Positions 51,723-61,425 of a DNA stretch of 64,000 nt are shown one piece after another. The position numbers and the translations under genes were made by a program. The notes under the pieces were generated by a model. That model was given only the letters and a program-made list of their open reading frames with translations, was not told the origin of the DNA and did no database searches. The DNA is from Cobetia sp. cqz5-12 (GTDB taxonomy: Bacteria; Pseudomonadota; Gammaproteobacteria; Pseudomonadales; Halomonadaceae): contig NZ_CP044522.1 of assembly GCF_016495405.1 (NCBI RefSeq), positions 1,674,001 through 1,738,000 on the forward strand, in the 5' to 3' direction. Each line of letters opens with the position of its first letter. Positions within the stretch are counted from its first letter, which is position 1.

Positions 51723-53354
51723 ATGACATCTGGAGGAAAGCGCGTATTCAGCGCGTCGGTCATCATCATTCTGGGGCTGGTCGCCTTGGGGGCAGGATTC
51801 CCCACCCGTTTTGGTGAATTGGCCGATCAGGCGCTCGGCGCCGTGACCAGCATGTTCGGCTGGTTCTATCTGATATCCGTCTTTGGTTTCGTGATCTTTC
51901 TGATCAGTCTCGCGTTGAGCAAATACGGAAAGATCCGGCTTGGACCGCAGGATAGCCGGCCTTCCTATACCTTCTTTTCCTGGGTCAGCATGCTGTTGGC
52001 AGCAGGGTTCGGTGTCGGACTGGTGTTCTACGGCATGGCGGAACCCATGCAGCACTATCTGAAGCCGCCGTTTGCCGATATGCCGGGCGAGACGCCCGAG
52101 TCTGCGCGCTATGCCATTCAATATGCCTTCTTCAACTGGGGCGTCCATCAGTGGGCTGCGTTCTCGGTGGTCGGGCTGATCATTGCCTATTTCCAGTTCC
52201 GCAAGGGGCAGGCAGGGCTGGTGTCCTCGGTGCTGTCTTCCGTGACGGCCAAGCACCCAAAGGTTCGCCGCTACGGGCCCGTTCTGGATGTCTTTGCGGT
52301 GGTGGCTACCGTGATGGGGGTCGCGACCTCGTTGGGCCTGGGCGTGTTGCAGATGAATGGGGGGCTACACTTCGTCTTCGGGGTCGATGAGAGCTGGCAG
52401 TGGCAATTCATCATCATGGGCGTGATGTTCTGTGCCTATATGGCCTCGACCTGGTCCGGGCTCGACAAGGGCATCAAGCGCCTGTCCAACCTCAACATGA
52501 GCCTTTGCATCGCGTTGATGTTGTATGTGCTGTTCACTGGGCCGACGCTGGATATCCTCAAGACGATCACGCTGGGGGTCGGCGATTATCTGCAGAACTT
52601 CATCGGCATGAGTCTGCGCATGTCGCCCTACGACGGCAATGACTGGAACAGCTCCTGGACCGTCTTCTATTGGGCATGGGTCATCGCCTGGTCACCCTTC
52701 GTCGGCACCTTCGTGGCGCGTGTCTCGCGAGGGCGCACCATCAAGGAATACGTGGTAGGTGTGCTGATCGTGCCGCCGCTGCTGGCGTGCCTGTGGATCG
52801 GTGTCTTCGGTGGTGCGGCACTCAACATGGAGCTGGGCGGAGATATCGGCCTCGCGGCCGCGACGGATGCCAACATCACGTCCGCGCTGTTCGAGATGTT
52901 CGACCTGATGCCATTCAGCAGTGTGCTGTCGGTGGTCGCGATCCTGCTGATCTTCATCTTCCTGGTGACTTCTGCAGACTCGGCGTCCTACATCGTGGCG
53001 CAGATGACAGATGGCGGCTCGATCAATCCGCCGCTCTACAAGCGTATCGCCTGGGGTGTGCTGATCGCGGCCATCTGTCTGACACTGATCTCGACGGGTG
53101 GTCTCAAGGGCTTGCAGTCAGCTTCTGTACTTTCAGCCTTGCCCTTCACCTTCATCATCTATGGAATGATCGTGGTGCTGGTGAAGGAGTTGCGAGCTGA
53201 TCGTCGCCAGATGCTCAGTCAGCTGTATCGCCGTCATGGTGAGACACCGGTCGGTGCAGATATCTTCGAGGCTGACAGCCTGGCCGAGGAAGATCGCATC
53301 CGTCGTGCGCCGGACGTCAAGAATCGTCGGGTGAACCCGCGCGATCATCATTGA
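51723..53354 (+). CDS. BCCT-family osmolyte transporter
   Basis: An inner-membrane carrier of 543 residues with about 12 helices. It takes up betaine, carnitine or choline with Na+ or H+. Family features: AAGFGVGLVFYGMAEPMQHY, FFNWGVHQWAAFSVVGLIIA (aromatic box region), STWSGLDKGIKRLSNLNMSL and FYWAWVIAWSPFVGTFVARV. GGGAG precedes the ATG. The C-terminal hydrophilic tail is about 50 residues, shorter than the osmosensing tail of BetT. As betaine and choline break down to methylamines, it may feed the tmm-tdm pathway; that link is speculative. Confidence 0.9.
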   Translation: MTSGGKRVFSASVIIILGLVALGAGFPTRFGELADQALGAVTSMFGWFYLISVFGFVIFLISLALSKYGKIRLGPQDSRPSYTFFSWVSMLLAAGFGVGLVFYGMAEPMQHYLKPPFADMPGETPESARYAIQYAFFNWGVHQWAAFSVVGLIIAYFQFRKGQAGLVSSVLSSVTAKHPKVRRYGPVLDVFAVVATVMGVATSLGLGVLQMNGGLHFVFGVDESWQWQFIIMGVMFCAYMASTWSGLDKGIKRLSNLNMSLCIALMLYVLFTGPTLDILKTITLGVGDYLQNFIGMSLRMSPYDGNDWNSSWTVFYWAWVIAWSPFVGTFVARVSRGRTIKEYVVGVLIVPPLLACLWIGVFGGAALNMELGGDIGLAAATDANITSALFEMFDLMPFSSVLSVVAILLIFIFLVTSADSASYIVAQMTDGGSINPPLYKRIAWGVLIAAICLTLISTGGLKGLQSASVLSALPFTFIIYGMIVVLVKELRADRRQMLSQLYRRHGETPVGADIFEADSLAEEDRIRRAPDVKNRRVNPRDHH

Positions 53355-53398
53355 GCCGAGCGTATGCAAGGTACTGATGCCTTGAACTGATGCTTGAA

Positions 53399-53444
53399 CG
53401 ACAGGACGCCGCTCACAGGTGATGTGAGCGGCGTCCTGTCTTTG
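53399..53444 (+). terminator. Terminator after the BCCT gene
   Basis: GACAGGACGCCGCTCAC, loop AGGTGAT, GTGAGCGGCGTCCTGTC, then TTTG. A perfect 17-bp stem between convergent genes. Confidence 0.88.
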
Positions 53445-53474
53445 CAAACCAGATAACGTGAAAGGGGGCTCAGG

Positions 53475-54506
53475 TCATTTACTGGTGTCAGGTGCCCGGC
53501 GCCCAGCGACCTTGGCGAGTATCTCGTAGCTCTTCAGGCGGTCGGCATGCTCATAGAAGTCCGAGTTGAACATCAATTCGTCGGCCTGCGTCACCTCCAG
53601 CAGATGCTCGAGTTCGCTGCGAATGCGCTCAGGCCCGCCGATGATGGCTGCGGCCAGGTTCTGACCGACCATGGCTTCCTCGCGTGCTGACCAGTCAAGT
53701 GTCTCGCGAGGTGGCAGGGCGCGCGTGCTCTTGCCGCGGATCAGATTGAGGAATTTCTGTTGCTGGGTACTGGCCAGGAAGTGGGCGCGTTCATCGCTGT
53801 CGGCGGCGATCAGCGGCAGACCGAGCATCACGTAGGGCGCGTCCAGCACCTCGGAGGGCGTGAAGTTCTCGCGATAGAGCTTGATGGCCTCCAGCATGTA
53901 GCCGGGGGCGAACTGACCGGCGAAGGCGAAAGGTAGACCTTTTTTCGCTGCCAGGCGTGCGCTGTAGTCGCTGGAACCCAATAGCCACAGGGGGACATGA
54001 GTCCCTTGCCCCGGCATGGCCTTGACGCGCTGACCGGGTGAGGCCTCGCCCAGATACTGTTCCAGTTCGGCCAGCCGCTGGGGGAAGTCATTCACGCCGG
54101 CGGAAGGGTCACGGCGCATCGCCTGCATGGTGATGCCATCGGAACCCGGCGCGCGGCCAAGTCCGAGATCGATCCTGTTCGGGTAGAGCGTGGCCAGGGT
54201 GCCGAACTGCTCCGCCACTACCAGCGGGGGATGATTGGGCAGCATGATGCCGCCCGAGCCGACCCGCAGGCGAGAGGTCTTGCCGGCCACATGACCGATC
54301 AGCACCGAGGTGGCGGCACTGGCGATGCCATCGATGTTGTGATGTTCGGCCAGCCACAACCGGTGAAAGCCCAGCGCTTCGACATGCTGGGCGAGACTGA
54401 CGCTATTGTGGAAGGTTTCAGCAACACTGCCGGTATCGCGGATGGGGGCAAGGTCCAGCACCGAGAGCGGGATCGTACCCAGGCGTGAGATAGGGGCTGT
54501 CGTCAT
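53475..54506 (-). CDS. LLM-class (luciferase-like) flavin oxidoreductase
   Basis: A 343-residue TIM-barrel monooxygenase of the bacterial luciferase family, YhbW/MsnO8-like group. Motifs: [60 protein letters not shown] and [24 protein letters not shown]2 or F420 may be the cofactor; gammaproteobacteria normally use FMN. GGAGCGCAC precedes the ATG. It stands alone and its substrate is unknown. Confidence 0.88.
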   Translation of the reverse strand: MTTAPISRLGTIPLSVLDLAPIRDTGSVAETFHNSVSLAQHVEALGFHRLWLAEHHNIDGIASAATSVLIGHVAGKTSRLRVGSGGIMLPNHPPLVVAEQFGTLATLYPNRIDLGLGRAPGSDGITMQAMRRDPSAGVNDFPQRLAELEQYLGEASPGQRVKAMPGQGTHVPLWLLGSSDYSARLAAKKGLPFAFAGQFAPGYMLEAIKLYRENFTPSEVLDAPYVMLGLPLIAADSDERAHFLASTQQQKFLNLIRGKSTRALPPRETLDWSAREEAMVGQNLAAAIIGGPERIRSELEHLLEVTQADELMFNSDFYEHADRLKSYEILAKVAGRRAPDTSK

Positions 54507-54759
54507 GTGCGCTCCTGATAGCGGATTGGCGTGCAGAGAGCAGCCGGGACGTGGCCCTATAGGGCATGTGGCTGGTCTGCTGAATGGCGTCCAGCATAGT
54601 GGACAGCCGCGGCTATGACAGCGCCTCGCCCTTCATTTCACTGTTTCTGATATGGCATATATGAGGTGGTCGATACGCCATGCCATTCACGGTAGTCAGT
54701 CACCCTGGTGCAGGTGAAGCCCAGGGCAGGTGAGGACCTGCATCGCACAGGAGGCAAAC

Positions 54760-55527
54760 ATGAACGGTTTGCAGCACAAGCAGCGCCGCAAAGGCGTGGG
54801 GCTCACGTTGATATGCCTGGTGGTCATCGGCCTGGGCGTCGCGCTCCAGCGCGACATCATCGTGCTGGAGCGCTGGATACCCGCTCACTATCTCCCGTGG
54901 GAGCCACTGCAATTGGAGGACCCGCCAGGCATGGTGACCGGCTGGAAGCTCTCACGGTTGAACGAGAACCCGGCCGCCTGTCGCGCATTTCTCGAGCGGG
55001 AGGCACCACAACGGGTGGCCTTCCTGCCGGACCGCCCCAGCGACAACGGCTGTGACCTCATCAACAGCGTACGCATGCGTTCGGCATCGGGCACGAATGA
55101 TGAACAGGGCGTTCGCTTCAATCAGTCTTTCATCGCCAGCTGTCCGCTGGCCGTGAGCTGGCTGCGCTTCGAGCGCCATGGACTCAAGACGGCGGCGCAG
55201 GAAGTCATGGGCAGCCAGGTGACACAAGTGTCCCATGTGGGCAGCTACGCCTGCCGCAACATCTATGGACGAGAGAACGCACGCCGCAGCGAACATGCCA
55301 CCGCGGATGCGCTGGATGTGACAGGCTTCACGCTGGCTGACGGCCGTCAGATTCGCCTGCCGCGCGATTGGACGGCACCCGAGGATGAAGATGCCGCGGG
55401 CCGCTTCCTGCGCGCCGTGCAGGACGCCGCCTGTGAGAGTTTCGGTACCGTACTGGGGCCGGATTATAACGCGGCCCATCGTGATCACTTCCACCTCGGC
55501 ACGCGGGGCTGGCGATTCTGTCGCTAG
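54760..55527 (+). CDS. Extensin-like (LAS-type) peptidoglycan-related protein
   Basis: 255 residues with one N-terminal membrane anchor or signal (GVGLTLICLVVIGLGVALQR). An extensin-like C-terminal domain (PF06904) follows, of the D,D-/L,D-peptidase LAS fold. Zinc-type residues are visible in SEHATADALDVTGF (His, Asp) and AAHRDHFHLG (His-x-His). Four or more Cys suggest disulfides in the periplasm (CDLINSVRMR, SYACRNIYG, AACESFG). CAGGAGG precedes the ATG. Likely acts on cell-wall peptides; no substrate evidence here. Confidence 0.87.
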   Translation: MNGLQHKQRRKGVGLTLICLVVIGLGVALQRDIIVLERWIPAHYLPWEPLQLEDPPGMVTGWKLSRLNENPAACRAFLEREAPQRVAFLPDRPSDNGCDLINSVRMRSASGTNDEQGVRFNQSFIASCPLAVSWLRFERHGLKTAAQEVMGSQVTQVSHVGSYACRNIYGRENARRSEHATADALDVTGFTLADGRQIRLPRDWTAPEDEDAAGRFLRAVQDAACESFGTVLGPDYNAAHRDHFHLGTRGWRFCR

Positions 55528-55914
55528 ATGCCGTGTCGCAGTGCGTGTGTTGCAGTTGCTGCGTCTTAGCCACTGCATCGTCAGTCACTCACGACATTGA
55601 AAAGGCTCCCACCAAGGCTGCCAATATTGTGTAAAAAAGGCACTGATGCGACCCGCACAGTGCCTTTTTTTGACTGTCACTTTCTCACCTCTCACGTACA
55701 TATCTTCAGCACCACGAAAAGCCTCGCCTTGCCTTTGCTTATCTCGGAAACCCTTGATGTGACGCTTGACGACACATTGGTTTGCAGTTGGATTTTCAAA
55801 AAACGCTTAGTCTTCAATACGTGGGAAGCAGCTGCAGATAAGTCGCTGCTTGTGGCCACGATCCATTTGACGGGAAGTGCAGCTGTCGTAGATATCCTCA
55901 CTGGAGATCCACAG
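55528..55914. other. Intergenic region upstream of the Tad-like operon
   Basis: Holds the extensin gene's terminator and then about 240 bp of lower-GC DNA that must carry the operon's promoter. No convincing -35/-10 or -24/-12 pair was found by eye. An open frame runs through it into the pilin gene but shows no protein-like pattern before the pilin start. Confidence 0.5.
55634..55672 (+). terminator. Strong terminator upstream of the Tad-like operon
   Basis: AAAAAAGGCACTG, loop of 12, CAGTGCCTTTTTTT. Works on both strands. Confidence 0.9.
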
Positions 55915-56295
55915 ATGAAGAAGACTATCAAGAAGTCCCAGGCAGGTTTCGTGATGACTACCGAGTTGGTGCTGATTCTCTCGGTCATGGTGATCGGCAT
56001 GGTAGTAGGTCTGGTGACCATGCGTGATTCACTGACTGCCGAGATGGAAGATGTGGCAGAAGCCATCGGCCAGCTTGATCAATCCTATGCGTTTGATGGG
56101 CTGGTCAATGCCGAAGGGACTGCATTCCTGGAAGGATCCGGCTTTGTTGATGCGACGGATGCCAACGCTGGCGATCTCGTTACCTTCGACTTTATCGCAG
56201 CGGATTATAGTGAAGCGGCTACCAATGCTGGGGCCAACACCACCGCGGGAAGTGGTGCAGAGAATGCTACCGGAGCGAGTGCCTTCACGCCGTAA
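55915..56295 (+). CDS. Pilin-like protein with an unusual prepilin-type N-terminus
   Basis: 126 residues. A short basic leader (MKKTIKKSQAG) precedes a hydrophobic helix beginning FVMTTELVLILSVMVIGMVV. Cleavage after Gly11 would place Glu at +6, not the +5 of type IV and Flp pilins. The rest is small, acidic and Ala/Gly/Thr-rich, ending TGASAFTP, without Cys. A hairpin follows and the remaining Tad genes come after it, the usual place of a major pilin made in excess. GGAG precedes the ATG. The N-terminus is clearly related to that of the last gene of the operon. I do not recognise the family. Confidence 0.75.
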   Translation: MKKTIKKSQAGFVMTTELVLILSVMVIGMVVGLVTMRDSLTAEMEDVAEAIGQLDQSYAFDGLVNAEGTAFLEGSGFVDATDANAGDLVTFDFIAADYSEAATNAGANTTAGSGAENATGASAFTP

Positions 56296-56307
56296 TAGCC
56301 ACCCTTG

Positions 56308-56340
56308 AGGTCGGAGGATGTCGAAGATTCTCCGACCTGT
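56308..56340 (+). terminator. Attenuating hairpin after the pilin-like gene
   Basis: AGGTCGGAG and CTCCGACCT, 13-base loop, then GTTTGCC. Likely partial termination, giving more pilin than assembly proteins. Confidence 0.7.
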
Positions 56341-56382
56341 TTGCCCTGATGATCAATAGCGATGTCCATCAAGGAGGTTGAC

Positions 56383-57129
56383 ATGAATATTCGTCTCAAT
56401 GGCAGCACGACAGTCGCCATGGTCGTTTTTCTGGTGTCGACCTCGATGGCAAGCCTGTTGGGGTACCGTCAGTACGAACGTGTGGGAGCCGAAGAAGTGC
56501 TGGTGGCCCATGACTTGATCGCACAAGGGCAGATCATCACGCCTCAGATGCTGGAACTCAAGATGATGAAGGATGTGGCGGGAGGGCTGCAGGACATGAG
56601 CATGGCGATAGGCAAGGTCATGACACGCAACCGGCTGCCGGGGGATGTCATTCAGCCTCAGGACCTGAAGCCAGTGAAACGTCAGAGTCTTTCGCAATAT
56701 ATCCCTGAGGACAGGGTGCTGTTCTCACTTCCCATGGCGAGTCATTCCTTCCCTGTCTCACAGATAAAGCCCAGCGATACCTTTGATGTGATCGGCAGTC
56801 TCAATGGGCGAGTGCGCGTGATAGCGGAGCAGGTACGTCTGATGGGAACGATGTACAACAATCAGCCGGCCCCAGTGGCAAACGGCCCGCTGGCGTCTCT
56901 ATCGCCTCAATCCACTGGCAAGCAGACGACCCAATCCTCGGGGTTGGTAATTGCAGCATTACCGAAGGATATCTTCCGTCTTGCAAGCTTGAATTCCCAG
57001 GAAAGAGTGTCGTTGGTATTGCATGGAAGGGATGTGAAGCTCCGTCTTCCGTTGGCGCCTACCTTGCACACGCGTCAGATCGAGATTTTCCAAGGATTGC
57101 AGCGCAGAAAAGTGGAGATCGAGTTGTAA
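56383..57129 (+). CDS. cpaB: Flp/Tad pilus assembly protein CpaB (RcpC)
   Basis: A 248-residue periplasmic protein anchored by an N-terminal helix (TVAMVVFLVSTSMASLLGYR). It carries an SAF-type domain (VLVAHDLIAQGQIITPQMLE, NRLPGDVIQPQDLKPVKRQS) and the CpaB/RcpC C-terminal domain (SFPVSQIKPSDTFDVIGSLN). It assists the secretin channel. AGGAGG lies before the ATG. It follows the pilin-like gene by 87 bp. Confidence 0.88.
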   Translation: MNIRLNGSTTVAMVVFLVSTSMASLLGYRQYERVGAEEVLVAHDLIAQGQIITPQMLELKMMKDVAGGLQDMSMAIGKVMTRNRLPGDVIQPQDLKPVKRQSLSQYIPEDRVLFSLPMASHSFPVSQIKPSDTFDVIGSLNGRVRVIAEQVRLMGTMYNNQPAPVANGPLASLSPQSTGKQTTQSSGLVIAALPKDIFRLASLNSQERVSLVLHGRDVKLRLPLAPTLHTRQIEIFQGLQRRKVEIEL

Positions 57130-57260
57130 TGTGTTGGCCGATATTGCGGTGAAATAAGAATGCATGGCTAGTTTTCGTTATCCGAAAAAGTACCGAAAAT
57201 CTTTTTCTCCTGATCGCTTTCCTGGGTCACCCTGCGGGATCATCATGGCCTGGAGATAAT

Positions 57261-59216
57261 ATGAGAAGACCTTCTGCTTTTCTCGCTGAATGCACTGGCT
57301 TCATTCTGTGCGTGTCGCTTGTCTGCATCAGTACAAGCCAGTATGCCGTTGCCGCTGACGTGAACATCGATACGGATGACGCTGACAGTCCTGTTGCGGG
57401 GCTCATCAATGTGGACACCGCCTACAGTCGCGGCAATTCTCGCTCACGCACTCTGGTGCAATGGACACATGCGCGCCTGGCTTTCGGCAAGGACATTGAG
57501 CGCATTGCCGTCGGCAAGCAGAGCATCATCGAGGTCGAGGTAATCGGCGGGCGGGAAGTCCTGATGTTGGGCAAGGAGGTTGGACGCACCACGGTGATGG
57601 TCTGGTACGTCGATGGCAGCAATGAGTCCTTCCTGTTCAGCGTCAGTCCGGACCTGAGCGTATTGAGCAGCGCGTTGCGCGAGATTCATCCCTCCATTTC
57701 CATTCATTCGGCTCCGGACAGGCCGGTATTGGTAATGCGTGGCAAGGTGCCCACGGCGGAGTATCGACAGGCTGCGCAGCAGGCGGCAACGGATTATCTG
57801 CTCTCCGGACAGCGCGGTGCGATGCCCTCGATGGCAACCCCTGGCATGCCGGCAGGTACCAGCATGATGAACATGAAGGCGAGCATGTCGAGTCCGGTGA
57901 TCAATCTCATCAAGGTGACCCAGAAGCCCAAGCCGATTACCGACAAGCTCAAGGAAGCCATTGCATCGTTGGGGGGGGAGGAGGTCGAGGTAAGGCGGTT
58001 GCAGTTCGGTGAAATGCCCAATGACCTCTTCGACACCTTTCTGCTCGAGGGCGAAGTGCGCGATCAGGTGGCATTGACGCGGATTCTCAATGTGGCAGCA
58101 CGAGTCGTTGGCGGTAGCCCACTGGCCGGAGGAGAAGCCGGGATTGATGTGCTGGCGGATGAGTCCGGTGCCTTGATGGGCGATAACGTTCGCTCCAGCA
58201 GTTACGGAGGCTCCATCACCTCCGGCAGTGGTGTCGGTGGTGGTGATCTGAGCAACAACATCCGCAACAACATCGCCCGCTCCAAGGTACTTTCCATCGC
58301 TGGCGGGCGCCTGATCTCGATGATCGAGGTGCGTGATGTGCCCCAGGTGCGAGTGGCGATCCAGATGCATGAGGTCAACCGTTCGCGCATGAAAGCCTGG
58401 CGTCCTGACCTGAGCATCATGACCAACGGCTACAACGCCAGTGGGCCGCTGGCACTTGGGGAGACCGGTGCCGCCGGTGCCTCGGGGCTCGAGAATGCTC
58501 TGCAGATTCTGGACGGAACTCTCATCAACAACCTTCAGATCGGCGGCAGTGACATCGCCTTCGACCTGCTGTTCAGCCTGATGGAGAACGAGGGAATTTC
58601 ACGCACTCTGTCACGCCCGACCTTGACGGTACTGGCCGGTGAGAGCTCGGTCTTCCAGGTCGGGGGCGAGATTCCCGTGCCTTCCGCGTTCGCGCCATCA
58701 GGCGTCGGTCAGGATGACACCTTGGGTGCCAATACCAACGGGGTGTTCAGCGGTACGGACTTCAAGTCGTTCGGCGTTCAGCTCAGCGTGCGCGCGCTCG
58801 TCGATGAAAATGACCGCATCACCTTGGATGTCCTGCCCACCATCTCGACACCGGACACCTTGCTGACGCAACAGATTGCCGACAGTACCGGTTCCGACCT
58901 CAACAGTACGGCCTTCAATGTGCGCAGTCTGCGTACCACCACGCGTCTTCGCGATGGTCAGCCGCTGATTCTGGGCGGTCTGGTCTCGCGTGACATGAGT
59001 GGTCAGGAAGATCGCGTGCCCGGTGCCAGCGATGTCCCGCTGCTGGGCTGGATGACACGTTCCTTCAATCGCTCCGATGTCGACAAGGAGCTGGTCATCA
59101 TCGTGACGCCCACTCTGATTCGGGAGCCGATCAACGAAGTCGCCCAATGGAGTTTCCCGGATGGCGCCAGTCGCCTTGCCGATATGCCGCTGAGTCGCCT
59201 GCCATCTTCGCGTTGA
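57261..59216 (+). CDS. cpaC: Outer-membrane secretin (CpaC/RcpA)
   Basis: Secretin of 651 residues with signal peptide (CVSLVCISTSQYAVAADV). The N-terminal pilus-type domain is KQSIIEVEVIGGREVLMLGK to VPTAEYRQAAQQAATDYLLS. A Met/Ser-rich linker (PSMATPGMPAGTSMMNMKAS) interrupts the periplasmic part. The secretin domain at about 440-640 has SRPTLTVLAGESSVFQVGGE and the RLRDGQPLILGGLVSRD close. At 651 it is longer than the usual 450-550, the excess lying in the linker region and a Gly/Ser stretch (SSSYGGSITSGSGVGGGDLS). Forms the outer-membrane pore for the pilus. Confidence 0.9.
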   Translation: MRRPSAFLAECTGFILCVSLVCISTSQYAVAADVNIDTDDADSPVAGLINVDTAYSRGNSRSRTLVQWTHARLAFGKDIERIAVGKQSIIEVEVIGGREVLMLGKEVGRTTVMVWYVDGSNESFLFSVSPDLSVLSSALREIHPSISIHSAPDRPVLVMRGKVPTAEYRQAAQQAATDYLLSGQRGAMPSMATPGMPAGTSMMNMKASMSSPVINLIKVTQKPKPITDKLKEAIASLGGEEVEVRRLQFGEMPNDLFDTFLLEGEVRDQVALTRILNVAARVVGGSPLAGGEAGIDVLADESGALMGDNVRSSSYGGSITSGSGVGGGDLSNNIRNNIARSKVLSIAGGRLISMIEVRDVPQVRVAIQMHEVNRSRMKAWRPDLSIMTNGYNASGPLALGETGAAGASGLENALQILDGTLINNLQIGGSDIAFDLLFSLMENEGISRTLSRPTLTVLAGESSVFQVGGEIPVPSAFAPSGVGQDDTLGANTNGVFSGTDFKSFGVQLSVRALVDENDRITLDVLPTISTPDTLLTQQIADSTGSDLNSTAFNVRSLRTTTRLRDGQPLILGGLVSRDMSGQEDRVPGASDVPLLGWMTRSFNRSDVDKELVIIVTPTLIREPINEVAQWSFPDGASRLADMPLSRLPSSR

Positions 59217-59226
59217 GGAGTCCACC

Positions 59227-59994
59227 ATGAACATTCGTGAATCCGTGTGTCGTCTGGGAGTGCTGGGCGTGATGGTGGGGTGGTTGGCTGGCTGTGGCTC
59301 CATCGACAGCATGCGGGAATCCCGTCCGGACGCTGGTGATCGCCTCGAGTACCTCAACGAGCGCTATCAGCAATTGATGGTGCAGGGCCGGACCTGTCTG
59401 GAGCTTGAAGACGTGGCAAGCCCGATGGTGGATTGCCAGCGACTGCTGCGCGAAGCAGAACGATTGCATGTCGAGTATCCGCGCAATCCCGAAGTCCTGT
59501 ATTTCAATGCGTTGCTGAGTCATGCGGCGGGGCGTGGCGACAAGGCTCAGTTCTTTCTCGATCAGATGAGCATCGGGCCGTCCCATCCGCCGGAGGCCTT
59601 CGTGCTGCGCAGCCAGCTTGCGCTGGAGGAAGGCAACACGACCCTGGCACGCAATGTGCTCGAACGTGGCATGTTGCTGCACCCAAGCTACTCCGGCCTG
59701 TATGAGGGGCTGGCGGCCGTGGGCTATGTCGAGGGTCGCTATGATGATGCAGAGCAGCAGCTGACGTTGGCGTCCCGACTTGGAGCTCCCGCCTGGCGGG
59801 TGGACTATCATCGCGGCCTGATCAATGAAGCGCAGGGCCACCTGGCAGATGCCTGTCACCAATTTGATACCAGCCTGGCTCGCAAGCAAGACCACCAGCC
59901 CGCGCGAGCACACCTGCTGCGCCTGGCGACGGCGGGGCACTGCCGGGGTGATGCCCTGAAGCAACCGGCCAGTGGCGTGAGGGTTTCCTCATGA
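59227..59994 (+). CDS. TPR lipoprotein (TadD-like)
   Basis: 255 residues with a lipoprotein signal ending in the lipobox LAGC (Cys24), followed by four to five TPR-like helical pairs (EVLYFNALLSHAAGRGDKAQ, AFVLRSQLALEEGNTTLARN, LYEGLAAVGYVEGRYDDAEQ). TadD-type lipoproteins help the secretin reach the outer membrane. GAGGAG precedes the ATG, 10 bp after the secretin stop. The stop overlaps the next ATG by 4 bp. In canonical Tad loci tadD is at the far end; its place beside the secretin is a variant. Confidence 0.87.
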   Translation: MNIRESVCRLGVLGVMVGWLAGCGSIDSMRESRPDAGDRLEYLNERYQQLMVQGRTCLELEDVASPMVDCQRLLREAERLHVEYPRNPEVLYFNALLSHAAGRGDKAQFFLDQMSIGPSHPPEAFVLRSQLALEEGNTTLARNVLERGMLLHPSYSGLYEGLAAVGYVEGRYDDAEQQLTLASRLGAPAWRVDYHRGLINEAQGHLADACHQFDTSLARKQDHQPARAHLLRLATAGHCRGDALKQPASGVRVSS

Positions 59995-61424
59995 TTGGCT
60001 CATTGTCGCGCATGCGCCGTGACCGGGAGCCTTTGCGTCATGAACCGGCCTTTCAGATGGACGCTTGCGGGAGTGAAAATGGCTCGAGCTCACGCCCTTC
60101 CATCGCGCCGGAGGTCATGGACCGGCTGAAACGTGTGCTGGTCACCCGTCTGGCAGATGAGCAGGGGCAAGCATTGCGCCGCAGCCACTCGACAATACGA
60201 CATGAGATGGAGAGGGATGAGCAGGGCGGCATGGCAGACGTTCAGCAACGTCTAGCGGATTCCTTGACCGCCTTGTGTGACGAGTACCAGATACATCTGG
60301 ATTCCGAGAGTCGTCAACAATTGCTCGATACGCTGACCAACGACCTCTGTGGATTCGGGCCGCTGACGAAGTTGATGAGTGATGAGTCCGTCAGTGACAT
60401 CCTGGTCAATGGGGCGGGGCAGATCTGGGCTGATCGTGCCGGAAGTCTGGACCCCACCGAGCTTGCCTTCGATGATGAGGCGCACCTGCAGCGCTTCGTG
60501 TCGCGATTGATCGCCCCGCTTGGCAAGCATCTGGATGCCTCCAGTCCGATCGTCGATGCGCGCCTGGCAGATGGTAGTCGTCTACATGCGGTATGCGCGC
60601 CGTTGACTCCGGATGGAACGCTGGTCTCCATTCGCAAGTTTCGACGTCATTACCTCGATCGCCAGCGCCTGGTCGCGGCGGGCTTCATGAGCGACAGCCT
60701 TGTCCAATTGCTGGGGGCTGCAGTGGCCGCGCGCGTCAACATCCTCATCAGCGGAGGGGCAGGTGTCGGCAAGACGTCATTGCTCAATTATCTTGCAGGG
60801 CATATCAGTCATGGTGAGCGCCTGGTCAGCGTCGAAGAGTGTGCGGAGCTCGACTTGCATCATCCTCATGTCGTCAGACTTGAAAGCTATCCGGTGGCAG
60901 GGGCTTCACCCCGTCCTCAAGGATTGGGCGAGTTGTTGAGAGCCGCGTTGAGGATGCGGGCCGACCGCATCATCGTCGGCGAAGCACGCGGTGGCGAGGT
61001 TTTCGAGATGTTGCAGGCCATGACGGTCGGCCACGATGGCAGTCTGACCACTCTGCATGCCAACAGTGCACTGGATGTGCCTGTGCGAATGCTGTCATTG
61101 GCCTTGATGAGCAGCGCTCACCCGGATCGTCAGGTGATCGAGGAGATGGTACGCCTGAGTGGCGCGCTGATCGTGCATCTTGAACGCGACGCCGAGGGGC
61201 ATCGTCAACTTGCCAGTCTGGCCTGGATGGGGGAAGAACGTCCTCGTGAGCTGCTGCACCGTCGCTCAATCACGGCGCCCGGTGAGCCCTGCGGTGAAGA
61301 AGCCTACCAGGCCAACCCCGATGTGCTGCATGCCTTCATTGCCCATCTCGAGGCCCGTGGCGCCACTCTGGCGCCTGGTGTCAGGGACGGCTGGTGTGAA
61401 GGTGTGTCTCGACAGGAGGGCTGA
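59991..61424 (+). CDS. cpaF: Tad secretion ATPase CpaF (TadA)
   Basis: A cytoplasmic hexameric ATPase of 477 residues. The N-terminal domain is LLDTLTNDLCGFGPLTKLMS, VSDILVNGAGQIWADRAGSL. Walker A is ISGGAGVGKTSLLNYLAG, an Asp/Glu box is VEECAELDL, Walker B is RADRIIVGEARGGEVFEML, and the His box TVGHDGSLTTLHA. All catalytic motifs are intact. It is directly coupled to the TPR gene. CpaE/TadZ, which normally precedes cpaF and sets its polar position, is missing here. Confidence 0.92.
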   Translation: MIGSLSRMRRDREPLRHEPAFQMDACGSENGSSSRPSIAPEVMDRLKRVLVTRLADEQGQALRRSHSTIRHEMERDEQGGMADVQQRLADSLTALCDEYQIHLDSESRQQLLDTLTNDLCGFGPLTKLMSDESVSDILVNGAGQIWADRAGSLDPTELAFDDEAHLQRFVSRLIAPLGKHLDASSPIVDARLADGSRLHAVCAPLTPDGTLVSIRKFRRHYLDRQRLVAAGFMSDSLVQLLGAAVAARVNILISGGAGVGKTSLLNYLAGHISHGERLVSVEECAELDLHHPHVVRLESYPVAGASPRPQGLGELLRAALRMRADRIIVGEARGGEVFEMLQAMTVGHDGSLTTLHANSALDVPVRMLSLALMSSAHPDRQVIEEMVRLSGALIVHLERDAEGHRQLASLAWMGEERPRELLHRRSITAPGEPCGEEAYQANPDVLHAFIAHLEARGATLAPGVRDGWCEGVSRQEG

Positions 61425-61425
61425 C

